DNA of 32,906 nucleotides, taken from WHSW01 sp036794585 (GTDB lineage: Bacteria; Actinomycetota; Thermoleophilia; Solirubrobacterales; 70-9). The notes below the pieces were generated by a model that made no database searches, was not told where the DNA came from, and saw nothing but the letters and a program-made list of their open reading frames with translations. The DNA is taken from assembly GCA_036794585.1 (NCBI GenBank), contig DAIRGH010000026.1, positions 1 to 32,906 on the forward strand. Reading direction: 5' to 3'. Positions 1-8,260 of the stretch are shown piece after piece (positions within the stretch are counted from its first letter, which is position 1; every line of letters starts with the position of its first letter). The position numbers and the translations under genes were made by a program.

Positions 1-2
1 CG

Positions 3-2588
3 CTGCAACAGCGCCGGCGCAGCGGCGCGCTGATCGCGCTCGGCGGCCTCCTGCTGCTCGCCGCGGCAATCGCGGCGATCGTCGCCATCGCGGGGGGCGA
101 GGATGTCGAGCTCGCGCAGGCCAACACGCTCGCGGTGATCGATCCGGAGACCAACCGCCTCGTCACCACGGTGCCTACGGGCATCGAGCCGGGCGACGTC
201 TCCGCCGACGCTGAAAGCATCTGGGTCGCAAATCGCGGCGACGACACCGTCACCCAGGTCGACCCGGACGCCAAGGCGGTCACGCACACGACGCCGGTGA
301 AGGAGACCGTCGGGGCGTTGGCGGCGGGCGCCGGGGCAGTCTGGATCACCGGCAGCCGCGGCACCAAGCTCGTGCGCCTGGATCCCGCCTTCCAGTCGAC
401 ACGCTCGTTCCCGCTCGAGGCTTCGGACATCCTGGGATCGCCCGGGAAGCCCCCGGTTGCGGTCGGGGACACTGGTGTTTGGGCGGTGAGAGACCCTGGC
501 GTGGCGCAAATCGATCCCGACACCGGCAGGACGGGTGCCCGGGTGACGCTGGGCAACAGCACGAGCGCGATCGCGACGGGCCACGGTGGCGTCTGGGTCG
601 CCGACGACGTCGACAACACCGTGGCCCGGATCGACCCTCGGAGCGCCAACGCGGTCACGGGCACCGCGCCGGTGGGACAGGGTCCTACCGCGGTCGCGGT
701 CGGCGAGGGCTCCGTATGGGTCGCCAATACGCAGGATGACACCGTTTCGCGGGTCGATCCGGCGACGATGGCGGTGACCGCGACGATCCCCGTCGGCGTG
801 CGACCGACGGGCATCGCCGCGGCGGATGGCGCGGTCTGGGTCGCGAACAGCGTCGACGGCACGGTCTCGCGCATCGACCCCGCAAGCAACCAGGTCGTGG
901 TGACGATCGAGCTCGGGGAGGCGCCTCAGGCCATCACGGTCGCGCACGGAATGGTCTGGGCGACCGTTCAGGCGGCGCCGTCCCCGCCCGAGGCGCCGCC
1001 GGTCGCAGCCGAGGGTGATGTCGCTCAAGTGCTTGTCTCCGAGGACCCCGGCTCGGTCGATCCAGCCCTGGCCGAAGACCCCGACGACCTCCAGCGCCTG
1101 GGCGCCACGTGCGCGCTCCTCTACAACTACCCGGACCGCCCGTTTCCGGCGGGCGCCCAACTGCAGCCCGAGGTCGCCACCCGGGCGCCTTCGATCTCAG
1201 ACGACGCGCGCACCTACGAGTTCGAGCTGCGCTCCGGATTTCGCTTCTCCCCGCCTTCCAACCAGCCGGTGACCGCGGCGGCCTTCGAGCGCGCGATCGA
1301 GCGCGCGCTCGACCCGGACCTGGGCTCGTACGGGCACACCCTGATCCGCGACATCGTCGGCGCCAAGGAGTACATAGACGGGCAAGCGCGCCGCGTCGCC
1401 GGGGTTGTCGCGAGCGGGCAGACGCTGCGGATAGAGCTCGAGCGGCCGGTGGAGAATTTTCTCGCACGGCTTTCGACCCCGTGGTTCTGCGCGGTCCCCC
1501 CCGACGCGCCCGTCGACCGCGACGGCGTCGACACTCTGCCATCGGCAGGCCCCTACTACGTCGCCTCGTACCTCCGCAACCGCTCCCTCGTCCTGCGGCG
1601 AAACCCGAACTACGGAGGAGAACGCCCCCAGGAGCTGGCCGAGATCCGATTCGTGATCGGCGTCGGCGACGAGCGCGCGATCGAGCAGGTCGAAGCGGGA
1701 GAGGCGGACTACGTCGTGCTCAACGAGCCCATCGGCGCTTACAACGCCACAGCAGCACTGGCGCCGCGCGAGCTCCGCCGGCTCACGGTCGACTACGGAC
1801 CGGGGAGCGAGGCGGCTCGCGCCGGGGTCCAGCAGATCTTTCCCCAGCCGGCACCGGTGCTGCACTACTTCCTCTTCAACGAGAGCGCTGACCCGTTCGA
1901 CGACGTGCGCCTGCGCCGTGCCGTCAACTACGCAGTCGATCGCCGCGCGCTCGCCGCCAACAGCGGGATCGGCGGCATCGGCAGGCCCACCGATCAGTTC
2001 ATCCCGCCCGGGCAGCCGGGCTTTGAGGACGCGACGATCTACCCGCTCGCGGGCCCCGACCTCGCCACGGCGCGAAGGCTCGCCGGCACAGAGCAGCATC
2101 GCGCTCTGCTTTACACGTGCGACCTTCCGAACTGCACGCGCCACGGCCAGATCCTGCGCTCGAACCTCGCCAGGATCGGGATCAGGGTCGACGTGCGCCA
2201 GTTCGCGATCGCGGATTTCTTCACACGGGTCTTTGACCCGGAGGAGCCCTGGGACATCGCCTACTGGAACTGGCTCTCCGACTACGCCGATCCGGCGACC
2301 TGGATCAATGACCAGCTCGGGGTCGGAACCGGGCCGCCCACCGAGCTGGACGATCCCGAGTTCCAGCAGCGAATGGAGGCGGCGGCGCGGCTGACGGGCG
2401 GCGCGCGCCTGCGCGCCTACGCGCGCCTCGACCGTGATCTATCCGCGCGGGCCGCGCCGGCCGTGCCCCTCGCCACCGGCAATCCCAGCCATTTCCTCTC
2501 CGCGCGCATGGGCTGCGAGGTCCTGCATCCGATCTACAGCCTCGACCTCGCCGCCCTCTGCGTCAGCGACGAGACCGAGGCCGAGTGA
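3..2588 (+). CDS. Membrane-tethered seven-bladed propeller fused to family-5 solute-binding domain (5' partial)
   Basis: The reading frame is open from the left edge, so the N-terminus is missing; a GTG at 135 is only an internal codon. The visible 861 residues begin with a basic stretch (QQRRR), then one hydrophobic helix (about residues 8-32). Next comes a beta-propeller with seven VW/IW blade motifs (IWVAN, VWITG, VWAVR, VWVAD, VWVAN, VWVAN, VWATV), each followed by a D-P turn, to about residue 330. The rest, to the end, resembles SBP_bac_5 (peptide/nickel binding proteins), with features such as YEFELRSGFRFS and AGPYYVASY. The basic residues before the helix suggest a cytoplasmic N-terminal domain outside the window, with propeller and binding domain outside the cell. 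Related actinobacterial proteins carry a BTAD-type regulator or kinase there (family recollection, not visible here). A sensor of peptides or similar ligands is therefore more likely than a plain transporter component, because no permease gene is adjacent. Confidence 0.82.
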   Translation: MQQRRRSGALIALGGLLLLAAAIAAIVAIAGGEDVELAQANTLAVIDPETNRLVTTVPTGIEPGDVSADAESIWVANRGDDTVTQVDPDAKAVTHTTPVKETVGALAAGAGAVWITGSRGTKLVRLDPAFQSTRSFPLEASDILGSPGKPPVAVGDTGVWAVRDPGVAQIDPDTGRTGARVTLGNSTSAIATGHGGVWVADDVDNTVARIDPRSANAVTGTAPVGQGPTAVAVGEGSVWVANTQDDTVSRVDPATMAVTATIPVGVRPTGIAAADGAVWVANSVDGTVSRIDPASNQVVVTIELGEAPQAITVAHGMVWATVQAAPSPPEAPPVAAEGDVAQVLVSEDPGSVDPALAEDPDDLQRLGATCALLYNYPDRPFPAGAQLQPEVATRAPSISDDARTYEFELRSGFRFSPPSNQPVTAAAFERAIERALDPDLGSYGHTLIRDIVGAKEYIDGQARRVAGVVASGQTLRIELERPVENFLARLSTPWFCAVPPDAPVDRDGVDTLPSAGPYYVASYLRNRSLVLRRNPNYGGERPQELAEIRFVIGVGDERAIEQVEAGEADYVVLNEPIGAYNATAALAPRELRRLTVDYGPGSEAARAGVQQIFPQPAPVLHYFLFNESADPFDDVRLRRAVNYAVDRRALAANSGIGGIGRPTDQFIPPGQPGFEDATIYPLAGPDLATARRLAGTEQHRALLYTCDLPNCTRHGQILRSNLARIGIRVDVRQFAIADFFTRVFDPEEPWDIAYWNWLSDYADPATWINDQLGVGTGPPTELDDPEFQQRMEAAARLTGGARLRAYARLDRDLSARAAPAVPLATGNPSHFLSARMGCEVLHPIYSLDLAALCVSDETEAE

Positions 2589-2601
2589 TCCTCAGCGGCG
2601 A

Positions 2602-2940
2602 TCAGTCGTCGTCGCCCGCGCCCTCGTCCTCGCCCGAATCCTCTGCGTCGGTCGCGCCGGTGACGACGTCGAAGCTCCGGTCGAGCTGAACGGAGACCAC
2701 GCTGCCGTCGGTCTGCCTCACCTCGACCTCGTAATAGCTCTCTTCGTCGCCGGTCTCGGTCTCGACCACCTCGCCCCCGCCCGTGTGCTCGAGCGCCGCC
2801 GCGCTCGCACGGTCGAGGTCGCTGCCGGTGATCGGCTGCTCGTTGTCGTCTCCGCCGGTCGCCACGGCGACCGCGGTACCGCCGGCGGCCAGCGCCAGGA
2901 CCGAGGCGCCGACGATCAGGATCTTCGATCGCTTGGTCAT
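2602..2940 (-). CDS. Small exported PepSY-domain protein
   Basis: This 112-residue protein has an N-terminal signal or anchor helix (residues 5-28, after MTKRSK). A PepSY-like domain follows (about residues 37-92; YYEVEVRQTDGSVVSVQLD is the typical beta-hairpin), and the tail is very acidic (EDEGAGDDD). PepSY domains are found in peptidase propeptides and in small exported proteins of unclear role; this one is most like the stand-alone type. The start is supported by a GGAGGAG sequence just upstream. The gene converges on the propeller/binding-protein gene with a 13-base gap and is divergent from the gene at 3059. Function is not assigned. Confidence 0.75.
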   Translation of the reverse strand: MTKRSKILIVGASVLALAAGGTAVAVATGGDDNEQPITGSDLDRASAAALEHTGGGEVVETETGDEESYYEVEVRQTDGSVVSVQLDRSFDVVTGATDAEDSGEDEGAGDDD

Positions 2941-3058
2941 TTGCTCCTCCAGTGAGTCTGGGTCGACTATCTCTTACCCGCGCGGGATGAAATGAGGGTG
3001 AAAGGCAGGCACGGGCTAGGGTGTCTCGCAAGCAGCCACACCCACAGAAGGAGGCCTC

Positions 3059-3343
3059 ATGGCGGTCGTCGTGGTCGCGGAGATCGAAGGCGGAAACCAG
3101 GACTTCTACGAGCAGGTGACCGGAAAGGTGATGCCGGGCGGCGAGCTCCCCGATGGAGCGAAGGTCCACATCGCCGGGCCGATCGAGGGCGGATGGCGGG
3201 TGATCACAGTCTGGGACTCCGAGGAGCAGTTCCAGCGGTTCCGCGATGAGCAACTGGCTCCGGCCATCGCCGAGGCCGGCGAGGAGACCAGCGTCAGTCC
3301 CCGGATCAGCGCCGATCAGGTCCACAAGCTGATCACCGCGTAA
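3059..3343 (+). CDS. Small dimeric alpha/beta-barrel-like protein, unknown function
   Basis: The protein has 94 residues, with a strong ribosome site (AGAAGGAGG) seven bases before the ATG. The pattern strand-helix-strand-strand-helix (VVVAEIEGG, then FYEQVTGKV, then WRVITVWDSEEQFQRFRDE) is that of the ABM/ferredoxin-like dimeric barrel family. In that family the phrase 'vitvWdseeqf.rF..e.l.p' is common in small actinobacterial proteins of unknown function. No catalytic residue can be named. It is a single-gene unit, divergent from the PepSY gene and convergent with the alcohol dehydrogenase. Confidence 0.72.
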   Translation: MAVVVVAEIEGGNQDFYEQVTGKVMPGGELPDGAKVHIAGPIEGGWRVITVWDSEEQFQRFRDEQLAPAIAEAGEETSVSPRISADQVHKLITA

Positions 3344-3361
3344 CGAGCGCAGTCACGCTCG
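3344..3361. terminator. Possible bidirectional terminator hairpin
   Basis: A perfect 6-bp inverted repeat (CGAGCG / CGCTCG) with a 6-base loop starts directly after the stop codon of the gene at 3059, in the 39-base gap between convergent genes. There is no T-run, so this would be a weak or factor-assisted terminator. The call rests on position and pairing only. Confidence 0.3.
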
Positions 3362-3382
3362 GTCCTCGCTCTACTGGGCCCG

Positions 3383-4417
3383 TTAAGGATGGAGAACGAT
3401 CTTTAAGGCCTGGTGGTGATCGTAGATCTCATACGCGTGAGCGGCCTCGTCCAGCGTCATGTGATGCGTGACCAAGGGCGCCGGGTCGAGCGCTCCGGCG
3501 CGGATGCGCTCGAGCACCGTGTCGACGTGCTTGATCACGTTGGCCTGCCCTGTCTTCAGCGTGAGCGCCTTGATCCAGACGATCCCCATGTGAACCTCAA
3601 TCCGCTCGGTGTATGCCCCGGTCGCGGACACCGTTCCGGCCTTGCGGGTGAGCCGGCAGGCAAGCTCGAGCGCGTCCGGATGCCCGACCGCGTCGATGCT
3701 CACGTCCACGCCGCGGCCGTCGGTGTGCGCCTTCGCCGCCGCCCGCGGATCTTCCTCGGTCAGGTGAACGGGCTGCGCCCCGAACGACCGAGCCATCTCG
3801 AGCCGCTCAGCGACGGTGTCAACAGCGATCACGGGATCGGCGCCCGCGGCGCGAGCCGCCTGCACCGCGCATAGCCCGACGGGGCCCAGTCCCAGCACCG
3901 CCACCGACGAGCCCTCCTCCACCTCGGCCTCGGCAACCGCGTGCCAGCCGGTGCCCATCACGTCACCCACGAACAGGGCGACCTCGTCGGTCATCCCCGG
4001 AGGGACCTTGCGGAGGATGAGGTCCGCGTTCGGGACCAGCAGCTCGTCCGCCTGCGCCCCCTGCAGCGCGCCGAGCGTGGCGCCGTGGCCGAACACCCGG
4101 CTCTGATCGCACTGGTGAAAGTCACCGCGGGCACAGAAGAAGCACTCACCGCACGCGGTCGAGTAGGTACCCAGCACCCGGTCGCCCTCGGCGACTGAGG
4201 TGACCTCGGGGCCCGCCTCGATCACCGTGCCCACGTACTCGTGCCCCAGGGTGAACCCCTGCTCGACCTGCACCCGGCCGCGATAGATGTGCAGGTCCGA
4301 GCCGCAGATGCCGCTCGCCTCGGTTCTGATGATCACGTCCGTGGCCGAGGTGAGCTCGGGCTCGGGCACCTCGTCGACGCGCACCTCGCCAGGCGCCTGA
4401 AAGGTCACGCCCCGCAT
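3383..4417 (-). CDS. Zinc-dependent medium-chain alcohol dehydrogenase
   Basis: This 344-residue protein is of the usual length for the threonine-dehydrogenase/sorbitol-dehydrogenase-like MDR family. Catalytic zinc ligands are visible as C38 and H59-E60 (GHEYVG). The structural zinc site is C89, C92, C95 and C103. A Rossmann motif GLGPVGLCAVQ binds NAD(P). The start overlaps the end of etfA by 13 bases, with GGAGGT just before the ATG, so it is the last gene of the catabolic operon. In this setting it could oxidise an alcohol intermediate or the aldehyde released by N-dealkylation. It lacks the extra features by which glutathione- or mycothiol-dependent formaldehyde dehydrogenases would be recognised by eye, so the substrate is unknown. 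Confidence 0.9.
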   Translation of the reverse strand: MRGVTFQAPGEVRVDEVPEPELTSATDVIIRTEASGICGSDLHIYRGRVQVEQGFTLGHEYVGTVIEAGPEVTSVAEGDRVLGTYSTACGECFFCARGDFHQCDQSRVFGHGATLGALQGAQADELLVPNADLILRKVPPGMTDEVALFVGDVMGTGWHAVAEAEVEEGSSVAVLGLGPVGLCAVQAARAAGADPVIAVDTVAERLEMARSFGAQPVHLTEEDPRAAAKAHTDGRGVDVSIDAVGHPDALELACRLTRKAGTVSATGAYTERIEVHMGIVWIKALTLKTGQANVIKHVDTVLERIRAGALDPAPLVTHHMTLDEAAHAYEIYDHHQALKIVLHP

Positions 4418-5379
4418 TGCACCTCCGAGCTCAGCCTGTAGAGCGCCGACGCGACGTCGAACAGGTCCGCCACGGCGCCGTAGTCCGCGATCGAGAAGAT
4501 CGGGGCGGCCGGGTCCGTGTTCACCGCGATGATCGTCCCCGCGCCACGGATCCCGGCCAGATGTTGCCCCGCTCCGGAGATGCCAAGCGCGAGATACACG
4601 GCCGGCCGCACCGTCCTTCCGGACTGGCCGACGCCGCGCGATCGGTCGATCCAGCCGGCGTCGATGACCGGGCGCGATGCGCTGAGGGTCGCCCCGAGGC
4701 GCTCCGCCAGCTGCTCGAGCCGAGCGACGTTCGCCTGCTCGCCGACGCCCCGCCCGATCGACACCAGGAAGTCGGCCTTGGTGATGTCGACCCCGTCCGT
4801 CTTCGGCTCAACGAAGCCGAGATGCTCGGTCCGCGGGGCCGGCAGGTCGGTCGCGATCTCGCGAGCGGCGACCGCGTCATTCGTCGCGGCCGCCGGCGCG
4901 AACGCCCCGGTGCGGACCAGCACGATCGTCGTCTCCTTGCCGGGGAAGTCGAGCTCGGCCTCGAGCTTGCCGCCGTAGACCTCGCGCCAGACGATCGGAC
5001 CGCCGTCCCAGGCGACCCGGGTCACGTCGCCGGCGAAGCCGTGCTCGCCGCGGGCGGCGACCGCTGCGGCGAACCCGAGCGCGTCGGCGCCGTGGCTTGC
5101 GATCACGACGCTCGGTCGCAGCTCTGCGATCAACGACTCGAGCGCCGCCTCGGCGACGTGCGCCTCGAAGTGCTCGTTCGCCGTCGGCATGGTCACAACC
5201 TCGTCGATCCCCTCGTGCCGGAGCTCGGGGGCGAACCTGGCCGGGTCGCTCGCGATCACCGCGACGATCAGTCGCTCACCCGAAGCTTGCTTCAGCTCGT
5301 TGCCGGCCGCGATCGATCCAGCCGTGACCTCGCGCAGCTCCCCCCGGCGCGTCTCGGCGATGACCAGGATCGAGCTCAC
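4405..5379 (-). CDS. etfA: Electron transfer flavoprotein alpha subunit
   Basis: This 324-residue protein is the FAD-binding subunit of electron transfer flavoprotein. The C-terminal half shows the EtfA signature in order: SIGRGVGEQANVARLE, GQSGRTVRPAVYLALGISG, QHLAGIRGAGTIIAVN and IFSIADYGAVADLF, which contact FAD. With EtfB it carries single electrons from dehydrogenases to the respiratory chain. The GTG start overlaps the etfB stop (GTGA). Because it sits directly downstream of a TMADH-like flavoprotein, a class that donates electrons to ETF, it is probably the dedicated acceptor for that enzyme rather than the general fatty-acid ETF. No ETF:quinone oxidoreductase is in the window. Confidence 0.95.
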   Translation of the reverse strand: MSSILVIAETRRGELREVTAGSIAAGNELKQASGERLIVAVIASDPARFAPELRHEGIDEVVTMPTANEHFEAHVAEAALESLIAELRPSVVIASHGADALGFAAAVAARGEHGFAGDVTRVAWDGGPIVWREVYGGKLEAELDFPGKETTIVLVRTGAFAPAAATNDAVAAREIATDLPAPRTEHLGFVEPKTDGVDITKADFLVSIGRGVGEQANVARLEQLAERLGATLSASRPVIDAGWIDRSRGVGQSGRTVRPAVYLALGISGAGQHLAGIRGAGTIIAVNTDPAAPIFSIADYGAVADLFDVASALYRLSSEVQCGA

Positions 5380-6116
5380 GGCGACAGACGGGAGGAGACG
5401 ATCGCAAGGATCTTCTGCGCAACCTCATCGGGGCCGCCCTTGAGCATCTCGGCCCGCCCGGTGCGGTTGGGCGGCGCGAGTCGGCGAACATGAGCCCCGG
5501 CCGCGCGTTCGAGGTCATCCGTCCGCAGACCGAGGTCCCCCAGCCCGAGCACCTCGAGCGGCTTTTGCTCGGCCCGCTTGATTGCCCTCAGGTTCGCGTG
5601 GCGAGGCTGGTTGACGCCGGTCTGCAGCGTGAGCAGCGCCGGCGCCGCCACCGAGACCCGCTCGGCGAGTCCGGATTCGAGCTCGCGGTCGACTTCGACC
5701 GCGTTCGCCTCGGCGTCGTAGCGCAAGCGCTTGACCACGGCCACCCGCGGCAGGTCGAGCAGGCCGGCCAACGCCGTTCCAGTGGCGGCGTTGACGGCAT
5801 CCGAGGACTGCGCGCCGCAGAAGATGAGATCGGGCGACTCGCGGCGAACGACCTCAGCCAGCAGTCGCGCGACTGTGAGCGGCTCCGGCTCGATCTCGTC
5901 GTCCCAGACTCGAATTCCCCGATCCGCACCCTTGGCCAGAGACGTGCGCAGCGCCTCGTCGGCCTCCTGGTCTCCGACGGTGATCGCGACCACCTCCGCG
6001 CCATGCACGTCGCGCAGCTCGAGCGCAGCCTCCAGCGCGAACAGGTCCCACTCGTTGACGGCGCGCCGCGGGTCGTCGGGCAAGCCGACCTGCTTCACCG
6101 CGACGGCGACCTTCAT
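5376..6116 (-). CDS. etfB: Electron transfer flavoprotein beta subunit
   Basis: This 246-residue protein is the AMP-binding subunit of ETF. It begins MKVAVAVKQV, has the nucleotide-loop region CGAQSSDAVNAATGTALAG, and carries the EtfB signature PRHANLRAIKRAEQKP near residues 180-200 (the family pattern is PR.p.l..i..A..kp). The ATG overlaps the stop of the TMADH-like gene by one base (TGATG), and its own stop overlaps etfA (GTGA). Upstream enzyme and both ETF subunits are therefore translationally linked and probably made in fixed proportion. Confidence 0.95.
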   Translation of the reverse strand: MKVAVAVKQVGLPDDPRRAVNEWDLFALEAALELRDVHGAEVVAITVGDQEADEALRTSLAKGADRGIRVWDDEIEPEPLTVARLLAEVVRRESPDLIFCGAQSSDAVNAATGTALAGLLDLPRVAVVKRLRYDAEANAVEVDRELESGLAERVSVAAPALLTLQTGVNQPRHANLRAIKRAEQKPLEVLGLGDLGLRTDDLERAAGAHVRRLAPPNRTGRAEMLKGGPDEVAQKILAIVSSRLSP

Positions 6117-8260
6117 CAGCCTCCGGCTGGACCGGTGGCGCCGACCGCAGCGAGGTCGGGGAGCTTGCTGGGCCGCGAGGCGACCTCGCGTAGGTACGGG
6201 AGCGGCAACGACGGATCCTCGCTGTCGATCTCCCGGGCGAGCCGGTGTCCGTCAAAGACACAATCAGCGATCAGGCGCGGTGCGACGCAGTCGCCGATCC
6301 GGTAGACGGCCTCGATCTCTTCGCTCTCGAAGCGCTCCTCCTCGGCGCGGAGATCGCGATACAGCTGATCGCAAGGTTCGCGCTGTGTTACGAGGACGAC
6401 GCTGTCGGCCGACCACTCGACCGGGTCCGGCGAAAACGCGTGGACGCCGCTGAGACGATTGCCGTCGATCTCGAGGACCACATGGCTGGGGATGATCTCG
6501 ACCCCCGCGGCGCGCAGCTGGCGGTTGATCTTGAACGCCTCGCCGGTGAGGAAGAGCGAGGGCCCGAGGTTCGGGAACGGAGTGATCATCGTGACCTGCT
6601 TGCCCGCGGCCATCAGCATCTCGGCCATCGCGACGGCCGTGAAGTAGCCGTCGGTGTCGTAGACGACCACGCGCTCGCCGGCGATCTCGGCACCGCCCGA
6701 CACCTGCTCGGGCGTGTAGACGTTGGCGGCCTCGGCCCCGGGAATCGGCGCCTGCGTCGGGCCGTTCATGCCGTCGTCCCTCCAGCGCGCCCCGGTCGCG
6801 ATGACGACGATCTCGGCCCCGTAGGTGAGCACGTCCTCGACATCGAGCCTGGTGTTCAAGACGAGCTCGACGTTGTCCAGCTTGTCGAGCTGGACCTGGC
6901 GGTAGTTGACGAGCCGGCCCCACTCTCCGAGATGCGGGTAGGCGCTGATGTGGCGCATGCAGCCGCCGATCTCTGCGTTCTCGTCGACGAGGTGGACCCG
7001 GCGCATGCCTCGCTTGCCGAGCACCATCGCGCATTCCATGCCCGCCGGACCGGCGCCGACGACGAGCACGTCCCGGTCGGCGTTCTTGGCCGGCTCGAAG
7101 CGCTCGGGATGCCACCCGCGCCGAAACTCCTCGCCCAGGGTCGCGTTCTGGGTGCAGATGATCGGCGCCGCCTGCGGGAAGCGTGAAGCGCAGACGTTGC
7201 AGCCGATGCACTCCCGGATCTCGTCGTAGCGGCCCTCCTCGATCTTCTGCGGCAGGAACGGATCGGCGATCGAGGGTCGCGCGGCGGCGATGATGTCGAT
7301 CACGCCCGAGCGAACTGCCTCGGCCATGGTGTCGGGGTTCGTGAACCGGCCCACCGCGGCGACCGGCTTGCTGGTCGCCGCGCGCGCCTCGGCGATGTGA
7401 TCTCGATGCGAGAACTCGCCCGCGAACCGCGAGGCGACGACGTCGTCACCCGCCCACTCGGCCGCCACCCAGCCGCCGGCCTGCAGGTCCCAGAAATCCA
7501 CGAACGGGTCGGCGAGCTCGATGAACCGGTGGGCCTCCTCTGCCGCCCGGATCCCCAGTGGGCTGTCGTTGAGGGTGTCCACGCACAGGCGAGCCGTGAG
7601 CGCGATCTCGTCCCCGACCGCCTCGCGCACCCGTTCGATGGTCTCGACCCAGAACCGGGCCCGGTTGTCGATCTCGCCCCCGTACTCGTCGGTGCGCCGG
7701 TTGAACTTCGCCATCAGGAAGTGCTGGGTGATCGCGCCGCACTCCGCCCCGTGGACGTTGACGATGTCGAACCCCGCCCGAACCGCGCGCAGCGCGGCGT
7801 CGGCGTACCAGCCCTGGATCTCGCGGATGCCGGCCTTGTCGAGCTCGTAGCAGCTCTGCGAGTAGAGGCTCTCGTCGGTCATCTGGCTGACGCTGCGCGC
7901 CGGCAGACGCGACTCGAGGTTGCCGACGACGCAGCCGCCGTACCACAGCTCGACGCCCGCGAGCGCATCGTGCTCGTGCGCGAGATCAGCCGTCAGCGAC
8001 AGGCGCTCGATGTCGGCGTCGTCCCACAGTCGCGCCGAGACCAGCGGCAGCGAATCGCTGGAGGGATGGACCGAGCAGAACTCGGTGTTGACGGCCGCCC
8101 AGCCGCCCTCGGCCTTCATCGCCCGGAGGTACGCCTGAGCACCCGGGACGTCGCTGCCGTAGCTGGTGCAGTGAGGGGCCTGGTAGAAGCGGTTGCGCAG
8201 TTGCTTCGGGCCGATCTGCACCGGCTCGAAGAGAATGTCGTGTCGGGGATCGCGGCTCAT
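6116..8260 (-). CDS. Trimethylamine dehydrogenase-like FMN/4Fe-4S flavoprotein with altered active site
   Basis: This is a 714-residue homologue of bacterial trimethylamine/dimethylamine dehydrogenase, aligned by eye from memory of the Methylophilus enzyme. An old-yellow-enzyme barrel comes first, and C31 matches the cysteine that binds FMN covalently in TMADH. The 4Fe-4S ligands are C351, C354, C357 and C369 (CIGCNVC ... ICTQN, followed by GEEFRRGWHPE). A nucleotide-binding domain starts at VLVVGAGPAG (about residue 398). Substrate-pocket positions differ: F61 for Tyr60, W269 for Trp264 (kept), F361 for Trp355, H170 for Tyr169 and E173 for His172. An aromatic cage is thus retained, but the polar residues are changed. 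I infer an amine oxidase or N-demethylase of a different, perhaps carboxylated or bulkier, amine. The ATG at 8260 is preferred over the GTG at 8263; it overlaps the hyuB stop. Confidence 0.88.
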   Translation of the reverse strand: MSRDPRHDILFEPVQIGPKQLRNRFYQAPHCTSYGSDVPGAQAYLRAMKAEGGWAAVNTEFCSVHPSSDSLPLVSARLWDDADIERLSLTADLAHEHDALAGVELWYGGCVVGNLESRLPARSVSQMTDESLYSQSCYELDKAGIREIQGWYADAALRAVRAGFDIVNVHGAECGAITQHFLMAKFNRRTDEYGGEIDNRARFWVETIERVREAVGDEIALTARLCVDTLNDSPLGIRAAEEAHRFIELADPFVDFWDLQAGGWVAAEWAGDDVVASRFAGEFSHRDHIAEARAATSKPVAAVGRFTNPDTMAEAVRSGVIDIIAAARPSIADPFLPQKIEEGRYDEIRECIGCNVCASRFPQAAPIICTQNATLGEEFRRGWHPERFEPAKNADRDVLVVGAGPAGMECAMVLGKRGMRRVHLVDENAEIGGCMRHISAYPHLGEWGRLVNYRQVQLDKLDNVELVLNTRLDVEDVLTYGAEIVVIATGARWRDDGMNGPTQAPIPGAEAANVYTPEQVSGGAEIAGERVVVYDTDGYFTAVAMAEMLMAAGKQVTMITPFPNLGPSLFLTGEAFKINRQLRAAGVEIIPSHVVLEIDGNRLSGVHAFSPDPVEWSADSVVLVTQREPCDQLYRDLRAEEERFESEEIEAVYRIGDCVAPRLIADCVFDGHRLAREIDSEDPSLPLPYLREVASRPSKLPDLAAVGATGPAGG

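Noticed and set aside
1197..2144. Minus-strand open frame inside the propeller/binding-protein gene
   Set aside because: The plus frame has clear family-5 binding-protein motifs across the same bases.
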